Shown here: in pieces, positions 56,587-64,000 of the stretch
Position numbering within the stretch: the stretch's first letter is position 1
How the letters are laid out: the number at the start of each line of letters is the position of its first letter
NCBI RefSeq assembly: GCF_029784165.1
Contig: NC_073696.1
Span: 81,714,220-81,778,219 of the forward strand
Origin: Wyeomyia smithii
Taxonomy: Eukaryota > Arthropoda > Insecta > Diptera > Culicidae
Direction: 5' to 3'
Length of the DNA stretch: 64,000 nt
Notes under the pieces: generated by a model
Seen by the model: the letters and a program-made list of their open reading frames with translations, nothing else
What the model was told of the DNA's origin: nothing
Database searches by the model: none
Translations under genes and position numbers: made by a program

Positions 56587-57039
56587 TATATCGTAAAATA
56601 TTGGATCCAAGTGGGCATTTCTACATAGAATCCACAAAATGGACAAATGTTGCAAATGTCAATAAAATTGAAAAAATATGACTCCGGACAACCGAGCTCT
56701 TCTCTCCGCATAATCAAGCCCCGGATAATTAAAACTCCGGATGGTCGTGCTTACAGATAATCGAGTCCGATCTGTAGTTACACATCATGTGACACCATGT
56801 ACAAATGGCATTACAAATTTTAGGAAAACATTTCGTACATGAGAAATACGGAAATTGAAGAGTTTCGCGCACGAATAATGCAACATTCGGTACTGAGACG
56901 AGCCTTTTTTCACTTTTGGTTGTTTGGACAATAACACATAGAAATTCAAAATACAATATTTATGATATCTTAAATCTGGTTGAGCTAATTGATTTTTTGA
57001 GCATTTTGTAGGAAATATCTTGAGATTTTAGATGGGGAT

Positions 57040-57276
57040 TTTCTCCTAGTCTACCTCCCCAGCTGCTTTCGAGGTACGATGCTGGCCTAACAAGCCAGTT
57101 GTCGTAGGTTCGAGTCTCGGCTCGGGAGAGACTGTTAGTGTCAGTAGGATCGTAGCGCTAGCCCCGCAATTGTGCTGTACACTCAACAGTTGGCTGCGAA
57201 GTCTGTGTATAGTAAACAGAAGGTCATGTTCCGAATCGGAATGTAGCACCCAAGGCTTTGCTTTCTCCTAGTCTAC
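57040..57276 (+). mobile_element. tRNA-derived SINE (family S1, copy 3) with target duplication
   Basis: TTTCTCCTAGTCTAC is exact at 57040-57054 and 57262-57276. The 207-bp body matches the copy at 44986-45198 almost base for base (head GCTGCTTTCGAGGTACGATG, B-box GGTTCGAGTCTCGG, end CCAAGGCTTTGC). It has no poly(A); its 3' end is the same as in copy 2. Confidence 0.92.
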
Positions 57277-57610
57277 ATTGCCAACCTAAAAAAGACTTGA
57301 TGGTTTATGTTGCATTGTTTATATGATGTTATTTTCAGGAATTTTTCTAGTAATATTCAGTAAAATGTTATCTTTTGAGTTTATTTTCATATTTTCCAAT
57401 TTTTACACCACCATGTGTAGAATAAATGCACCATCCTAAAGAAATAGAATGAATTTGATCCTATTTATGGTGCATATTATTATACAAGTTATTTGAAAAC
57501 ACCAGCGATCAATTTCAGAAGAGAATTTCCAAATTTTCCGAAATTCGGCTCCCGCAATTGAAAAGGCGAAAAGTCCCAGAGAGTCGATTCAAAAAAAAAT
57601 GAAATGACAC

Positions 57611-57959
57611 CAGATGTCGACGTTTCATATAACTTTTAAATTCTAAAACCGACATTATACACGTTGATAAACACTATACTATTTCTCAAATAACACCATT
57701 CAAATAGTAAGAAATCAAAACTTTTGTTGCACCAGTGAGGTGACCCAGATTCCCATATCCGATCTCGGTTGCATAAGTTTAATTTTGCTTAGCAGATTTG
57801 GTAAATCTTTGAAAAAAAGGGAGGAACCAAGCTGGAACATATGGCAAATAAAGCGCTGTGACATGTTAGTGATTTTATTGTGGCGTCATAGATTTTCAGT
57901 CGTGCAAAAATTTCTGATTTTGCGTCAAATAATCGTTATTTGCGAGAAGTGATACTTTT
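57611..57959. other. unassigned DNA
   Basis: No gene recognised. It may include the outer end of P2 and the start of the mariner remnant. Confidence 0.4.
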
Positions 57960-58627
57960 CTCATTTCATCCAAACAAAACGACGGCTGAAGCGCACCGAA
58001 AGTTGAAATAAGTTCAAGGAAATGCTGCTGTAAGTAATTCCGTGCCGTTGGTCCGCGCCAAACGCAGGAACAGCTTGATTTGGTATCTAGAGTAACCAGC
58101 CAAACCCTTTACAAGCGATTTCATGCTTTGAGAATAATAAAAGAGCCAGGAACTTGAGTTTCTTATGATTTCAAACCAAGCGACGGTAAGTTTTTTTGCC
58201 TTTGAAGAACTACTGCAGCAGTAAAAAAGTAAGGGTTTTCTCCATCGCATCGTGACGGGTGATGAACATTTATTACAGCAACCCTAAGTATTTATTAAAG
58301 CAACTCTAAGAAAAGAAAATCATGGGCCAGGTCTGCCAGGTCATGCTTCTACGTCGTCGGCTCGGTCCAATATACACGCTGCGAAGGTTATATTGTGTAT
58401 TTGGTGGGACCAGATCGGTTTATTTCATTTTGAGCTGTTGAAACCGAACAAAATCATCACTGGATATGGTACCGACTTCGATTGATACGATCAAGTCGTG
58501 CACTTCGCGAGAAGCGGCCACAATACGAGCAGTGGCACGAAAAAGTGATTCTACTGCATGACAACCCTCGATCTCATAGTGCAAAAAAAAAAACAAATAA
58601 ACTCACATGGAAACGCTCTAATTATTA
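57960..58627 (+). pseudogene. mariner transposase pseudogene
   Basis: Several frames together give the mariner order. FLHRIVTGDE near 58237-58266 corresponds to the first catalytic aspartate block. CIWWDQIGLFHFELLKPNK near 58400-58456 is the strongly conserved WWD region. ALREKRPQYEQWHEKVIL follows near 58504-58556, then LHDNPRSH near 58557-58580 with the second catalytic aspartate. At least two frameshifts and several stops separate these. The C-terminus is cut by the hAT element at 58636. It is unrelated in detail to the mariner fragment at 48040. Confidence 0.82.
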
Positions 58628-59539
58628 CTTGTACGCAGTGCCGGATTTAAGGGGGGGATTGGGCGGTCCCCGGGTCCCCACATTTTTGGGCCCCCCACAA
58701 ATCGAGAAAATGTTTTTTTCTCCATTAAAATTGAGATTCAAACAAAAGATCGATTTACAGCAAAAAGATTTGAACAAACCATTTCAGTCTGAAACTTTCC
58801 TTCAGTGTTATTTTGTCGCGAGCGTTAATATCACAAATATCACAACTACATCCATAAGAGTTCACCTTGGATACTCTTGGAATGACACACATTAACACAC
58901 CATTTGAATCGAACCAGCGTTGTCCGAATCAGGGATACCAGATGTGCTTTGCAAAATGCAGATTTTCAGAGTTCGTGTGCAGGTTTTATTGACCTGCAGA
59001 TGTGTGTAGTTTTTTCCTAGTTTCTGTAGATTATTGTCATATTGGGTCACCTTATATTTGCGCAGTCTTTCTCAAATTGTGTGCAAATTTTTGCCTGTGG
59101 ATTTTTTTGTTTTCTAATTGTGGTAGGTTTTTTTCCGATATCAAGAAAAAAATTCCGGTTTTCGAGCAGCTGCAGACATCTTTCAAAAACATCTGGCATG
59201 CTGAAATTGCGTTGCGCATTTATTTGAGTCTAATGATCTCGAAAATGGGGAATGGTCTTTTTCGAAGATGAAACTGACTAAAAATAGGTTGCGTACCACT
59301 ACGAAGAATGAAAGGCTGTCAAACTTAGCATTGTTAAGTTGGGAGTACGAAATACTGGAGGAGTTGAATGTTGATTAATCAATTCATAAGTTTATTTTTC
59401 TCGTAAGAAAAAATTCTAACAAATTTTTGGCAACTTTTCAATAACAAATAAATGTTTTTAACTCGTACGATAAAAAAGCAGTTTTGTTTTATTTTGGGGC
59501 CCCGACCCCCACAATCGCAAATCCGGCTCTGCTTGTTCG
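58628..59539. mobile_element. hAT element, 896 bp, with 8-bp target duplication
   Basis: Ends CAGTGCCGGATTT and, on the other strand, CAGAGCCGGATTT are inverted, followed by matching G-rich sequence (GGGCCCC blocks near 58688 and 59498). The eight flanking bases are CTTGTACG (58628-58635) and CTTGTTCG (59532-59539), seven of eight alike. The interior keeps the C-terminal end of a hAT transposase. The element lies directly in or next to the mariner pseudogene. Confidence 0.85.
59100..59377 (+). pseudogene. hAT transposase C-terminal dimerisation domain remnant
   Basis: Within the 58636-59531 element. One frame gives HAEIALRIYLSLMIS (near 59198-59240) and, after a frameshift near 59250, another gives WSFSKMKLTKNRLRTTTK followed by NERLSNLALLSWEYEIL (near 59253-59358). 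These are the RxxLxxP and ERxFSxLKLIKxxLRxxM parts of the hAT C-terminal domain. The glutamate of the ER-FS motif is changed to GEW-FS. The N-terminal and catalytic parts are gone. Confidence 0.78.
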
Positions 59540-62500
59540 TTCGATGCATTTTATTTATCGAAAATTTTCTCTGCAACATTTGAAATGGGCTCAAGTTTTT
59601 TTATAAATCGATACATCTGAGTAATGACTAGAGATAAAAAAAAGTTGCCAATGTATGACTTCTAGGGAATCGATTTTCACTGCATACAAACATTTGGTTT
59701 AAACATATACAAAATAACAAGCTGCAATACGTAAAGCTTTTGAAATTTGTTCGCGTATTAGTGCTCAAAATAAAAAATATTAATGTAAAGTTTTTCAACT
59801 GTTGCTTTTGTGACTTTTTTTTAATAAAAAGCAATTTCAAACCTTGAAAAGCTCAAAGTTTTGCTTTTTAAACGATGTTACTTAACATGCAACTTCAAAC
59901 TGTTGGACAATCTTGGGGATAAGATTTCGGTGATTTTAGATCCTCTCCCACCTCTGTGGACAATCGTTTATGTATTTTCAAAAAAAAATGTATATTCGGC
60001 GAACATACGCCAAAATATACTGTTTACATGGGATGTGGATGGCCTCTCAAATGCTTTTTGTGTTTATGAACTCTTTTGAGTCGTTTCATAAAAATAACGA
60101 AGTGATCAAAGTCAACCCGCAGATAAATTTTGATGTAGAAATTTTAGAACAATTTTGGAAACGGCAAAGTTGCTACTACACTTTTCAAGGTAGTAAGCAG
60201 ATATTGCAGAACAAAACCTGTGTTTGACACTGTAATCTTTATTTATTGAATTCCAGTTTTTATTTTCTGCACAACTAAATACAGTAATGTATAATATTCT
60301 AAAACAATCCAAAGTAATAAAAAATATATAAAGTTTACATTAATAAAAACAACACTGCTGGAATTTTTAACACAACGCATTGTTACGTAAGATTACATTG
60401 TTACGTATTGGGTTTACTTTTTATGATGTTTTATAGACCAAGAACTGCGCAATGAAATATGTTTGTTGTGTCAATAATTCAAAATGTTACCAATTTACTA
60501 ATTAAAACCTTAAACATATAATTAACTCAATGTTTAGCTTAGTTCACGATAAATGTGCAGCTAACACCAATTTCGACATTTTTCCATCAAACGTTTGACA
60601 ACACACCTTTGAATCAGAAAAACCTCCCGCTCGCCGTTTCGGGTGGTGCTTGAATTGATGCGATGTACACACGCAGCTATCCGGTCTGCTGAAAACACCA
60701 TCCGCACTACTCTACTCGCAGTCTAGCCAACACGTATAGCGAAGCGATTGGTTCGCACAATCTCCGATTACACTCGAGGCCTTTGAAATGTGAACCGTAA
60801 AATTTCACTGGAAATGGTTTCGAATTCGCCCTTACGAGCGAGACATTCCGACTCATTCAAGCATCCCCTGGTTTGTCTCCGGAATAGCAACCGAGATTGA
60901 TCTTGCTCGATGACGGGTACGCGCGGTGGCACTGTCGAAGCTCAGCAATGGCTTTAACTGTGGTAAAATCTATCTTCGAATGTACCGAAAACTAGTCCAT
61001 GAGGCGACACAGCCTACATTAGAGGAAAAATATCGAAATAGTTTCGGATAAGCAAATTGAAACTGACAAAAGGCGGCAGGTTTGTGCGATTGGTAACCAT
61101 TAAGGATCACATCCGGAACAGCTACGGCCGATAGCTGTTATCTGATTGGTCCCCAGGATCAGCTGACAAGCTTCAAGAAATGTTCTGGTGTGCTCCCAAG
61201 AAATGAGGATTAGCTGCTATCGCGGATTACAATCTACAGCAGGAAAGGCGCAGGTAGATGTCGGTACACAAATGAATTGATTCATGAAAAGGGGATTTTC
61301 TACAGGGAACGATTGAAGGAATGAGAAAATCCTGCAAAAGGGTAGTCCCTAGATTAACGCGCAGCTACAATATTTGTAAATATGTACAGACCAAGCAGAT
61401 TTCAGACGAAATCTGCTTAGCGACAATCTCATGCATTCCAAAACAGACACCGATGCTGCGAATTTGCGTAACAGGCGCCGTGCTGAAAGTTAAAACTGAA
61501 AAAAATTATTCGTGTCCAGCCAGCAACAGTTGTCACGAAAATTAAACATTTGTAGGTAAATTGGCATAGTTTTCCGCTTTTGCCCAAAGCGATTCCCAAT
61601 CGACAGAAATATTCCAGCAACCAGTGCGCTAATGTCGTGGGTTTAAACTAGGTGGCAAACAGCAAATTTATCGATGACTCCTACGCCACGTACAAGTTGA
61701 CGTTTTTTTTACGTTTTGTTTTGTGTGTTTTAGAAATAATTACGACATCGGGAGTTTATTTATCGCAAACGTTTCGGGCGCTGACGGGTCGAATCAATTC
61801 CCGCACACAAAGCCGTTGCCTGTGTCACTCTTTCATGTGAATATGTTCACACTGATAAAAATCCTAGCTGCGTTGTGTTTGGTTTGGGCACAGTGAAAAA
61901 GGGGCGTTCAGTGTGACGATCGTCGCTGTATCTTTCAAAGATAGCAGAAACACAGGCACAGTTTATCTACATGGGTTAGTGATATGATAGCTTACTTTTT
62001 GTTGGTAACCATTTACAATTACACTCACACTTCACTAATAAAACATTGAACTTCGTTCTAAAAACTTATATCGCGCCACAACCAGTGAACAAATTTGCTG
62101 TCTTTAATCTGATACTGAGTCCACCAAACTGCCCTCACAGTCAGTGGTAGATCGAGCAGTTTGATGGGCCTACCTACCACACCGTCTGTCAGTAACCTGT
62201 TTTTAGCGGTGCTTCGCCCCAGATCTAGGCTTAGCCAGCCAGGTACCGTCGCCGGCTTGCGAACGCTCTCCCGTACGCGGAATTGAATCCGACTTTGATT
62301 TGTCTTCTTTCCGTGTTCAATGACCACAACCATGTGTCATAAAGGACAGATGCCATTCGCGTTCGCGTTGGTTTTTCTCAACTTCTACAACACTTTCGTT
62401 GTTCTTCACGAGACAAATTGCAACCCGTTGACGAACATCATCAGCACACGGTAATTGATTTCGATACTGATTACCATCGACGGTAGATTCTGGGAAGAGT

Positions 62501-63245
62501 GGGAATGACTCCCCAAACTTGGAGAAGACGAGAACCTCATGTTGAGATCAACCTTCAAAGGACCTCTTTCAGCAACGATAAACATGTAAGGGCGATTATT
62601 AATATTTGTGAATAAAATGACCAGTTTGTGAGAATCAAGATGAGCCCATCGTGATAAGCGTTGAAGCATCAGTGTTATTACTCATGAAGTTGCAGTGTAC
62701 CTTCTATCGATCCAACAGCATCATCATCAAGAACCATCCGTCATCTACCGCCGTCAGCCGGCTTAGTGTTAGCTGAATACTGGAATGTCGACAGACTTAG
62801 ATGATATCGTTTGTTTGCAATCTTGTTAATGAGTGCATTAAATTGCCATTCATTCTCCTGACTTGTTCAGTTCCACTGCAAGATACGACGACACTACTGT
62901 GAACACAGAAAATAAAATCCACAACCTTGTTGACAGATTTTATGTATTTCACAATAAACCTGAAACGTCATTCGACATTAATGTGAACAAAAGAGCACAA
63001 GCGCTTGCCATTGTGAATTTCCATACTATTTTATGTCGCATATAGTGAAAACCGGAAAAGTGTGTACCGGGAAACAATACGTAATAGTTCTTTTGCGTCC
63101 ACAAACACTAAAAAAACAACGATGTTCAATATTGTGATGACAGATTTTTAACAAATGTATTGAATTATCATACCCCTCTAAAAGTAGGAAAAATGCCAAA
63201 GTAACATTGATTTTGATACACGGGAAGAATCTAACCAATATAATC
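59540..63245. other. unassigned DNA, no gene recognised
   Basis: About 3.7 kb. 59540-60590 is AT-rich. 60590-61650 and 62050-62800 are more balanced and could be unique host sequence, but frames (up to 91 codons, for example minus strand 62333-62058) lack any known motif. An 11-bp stem with a 4-base loop lies at 61393-61418 (AAGCAGATTTC arms), without a following T run. Confidence 0.4.
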
Positions 63246-63985
63246 TATAGGGGAGAACTGTACAAAACGCACCAGTTAAGCATTTACGCAATTTACATCG
63301 CTTCTAATAATTTTTATGTGACCTTGAACGTGTAGAATGATTGTTGGATCTATTAAATGTTTATGACGAAGCTTATTCCAAAATACTCGATTTCAATGTT
63401 ATTTTTGATAAAAATTGCCATGTCTACTAAACAAGTCCGTGACGCTCCACAACAAAAGCTAATATACACCAACGCGGAGGGCTAATATGCTCACAACAGA
63501 AATCAACACGCGAAGTGAGAAGTGCTTTTGATAATTTTTAGGCAAAAGCTGATGAAAGTAATGAAAAACACAGTTAGAAAAAAGTGCCAAAATTTATGCC
63601 CAACCGCTTATGATAGAAAATTCTATAGTATTCCACACAAATTCAAATGATATTGCACATAGTTTTCACACAGAATCGTGGTTAACGTCAGAAGCAACTG
63701 AAATTTAAATGAGAAAGTCATGTGCCTGACGTGTAATATTCCGAATTTTTCACTGCATATTCATAGTATTAAAAATATTATTTTTTGTATTATTTGCAGG
63801 TCAGTTAACTATAAAAGTTCATACAAACCTGTTGGACAAAACCACAGACAATTTTCCAGTTTTTCAATTATTTCAGTTTTTATGGCGCACTTTTTCATAT
63901 AAGAATTGAGAGCTGTCGAAAAACTGGGTGTGAGTATTTTAGGGAATTAACAGTATATTACTCCGCTGGTGCTTTCTCCCCTATA
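63246..63985. mobile_element. 740-bp TA-flanked TIR element
   Basis: TATAGGGGAGAA at 63246-63257 and TTCTCCCCTATA at 63974-63985 are perfect 12-bp inverted ends that include a TA on each side; GCACCAG also follows both ends in inverted orientation. It contains R46 copy 2. No transposase motif. Confidence 0.7.
63600..63760 (+). repeat. dispersed repeat R46 (copy 2), uninterrupted
   Basis: Aligns with 46675-46775 joined to 47199-47300. It shows the sequence before insertion of the T22 derivative there: CGTCAGAAGCAACTGAAATT is single here. Confidence 0.7.
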
Positions 63986-64000
63986 ACTTTTAAGAAAAAA

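Larger units (their letters stand above)
54860..56776. mobile_element. pogo-like non-autonomous element, host to three later insertions
   Basis: TA at 54860-54861 and 56775-56776 flank inverted ends: left CAGATCGGACTCGATTATG, right complement CAGATCGGACTCGATTATC. Sub-terminal CTCCGGATAATCGAGCC-like phrases recur at both ends, as in pogo/Tigger relatives. No transposase is left. Within it lie a SINE (55230-55495), a TA-flanked MITE (55652-56586) and, inside the MITE, a LINE tail (55994-56033). Confidence 0.78.
53100..57610. mobile_element. nested palindromic element P2
   Basis: The arm at about 53130-53300 is the inverse of 57430-57605: GAAACGTCG, AATCGACTCT, GGGACTTTT, CAATTGCGGGAG, CTGAAATTGATCGCT-like and TATGCACCATAAATA blocks occur in reverse order. 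A further inverted pair (TTTTTTACTGAATACCACTAGAAAAA at 54826, split here as TTACTGAATACC and ACTAGAAAAATT, against 57336-57365) continues the palindrome after removal of the M1 copy. Inside are M1 copy 2, a pogo-like element and a SINE. Outer ends are not resolved. Confidence 0.65.

Overview
The window looks like a transposon-dense, AT-rich stretch of an insect nuclear genome, most likely a culicine mosquito. This rests on the type of elements present: an I-group LINE with RNase H, an RTE-type LINE with an AT-rich trinucleotide tail, tRNA-derived SINEs, Tc1/mariner, pogo, hAT and piggyBac relatives, and many hairpin MITEs. The species is inferred, not read. I find no convincing host protein-coding gene, tRNA, rRNA or CRISPR array. 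Almost every open frame over 60 codons is either a fragment of a transposon or chance.

Layout. Bases 1-2960 hold decayed transposons: a possible hAT fragment, an RTE-like LINE and a SINE remnant. From 2960 to 8900 there is mostly unassigned DNA with a TIR element (6056-7619), a SINE inside it and a hairpin MITE (8191-8445). From 8911 to 14282 lies a nested palindromic complex: a long inverted repeat, a Tc1-like element folded back on itself (9304-11115), a 2.4 kb repeat in its right arm (11428-13806) and a 3-bp-TSD MITE (13849-14175). MITEs follow at 15046-15352 and 15392-16685, then about 4 kb with no recognisable feature. A 3.8 kb TA-flanked palindromic element (22089-25908) carries a 232-codon transposase-like frame. 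From 26275 to 31624 there is a series of small hAT-like, piggyBac-like and unclassified inverted-repeat elements plus a Tc1-like remnant.

The centrepiece is 35716-44090, a full-length I-group non-LTR retrotransposon bounded by a 14-15 bp target-site duplication. It has ORF1 (gag-like, CCHC knuckles, one internal stop) and ORF2 (AP endonuclease, RT, RNase H). About 1306 bp of ORF2, from the RT catalytic LADD motif through RNase H, is present three times in tandem (39364-43280). The unit is not a multiple of three, so each copy sits in a different frame. Copies 2 and 3 look identical at protein level except for one lost T, while copy 1 differs at about ten residues.

From 44100 to 48500 are SINE, Tc1-like and mariner fragments and an internally deleted relative of the 22089 element. 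48500-52900 is largely unassigned. 53100-57610 is a second Russian-doll locus: a palindrome invaded by a second copy of the 11428 repeat family, a pogo-like element, a MITE, two SINEs and a 40-bp LINE tail. 57960-59540 is a mariner pseudogene with a hAT element inserted at its edge, and the window ends in a TIR element at 63246-63985.

Two separate insertions of only about 40 bp (21143-21180 and 55994-56033) consist solely of the last bases and poly(A) of an I-related LINE, each with its own target-site duplication. Nested insertions and paralogous empty sites let the order of events be read directly in several places.
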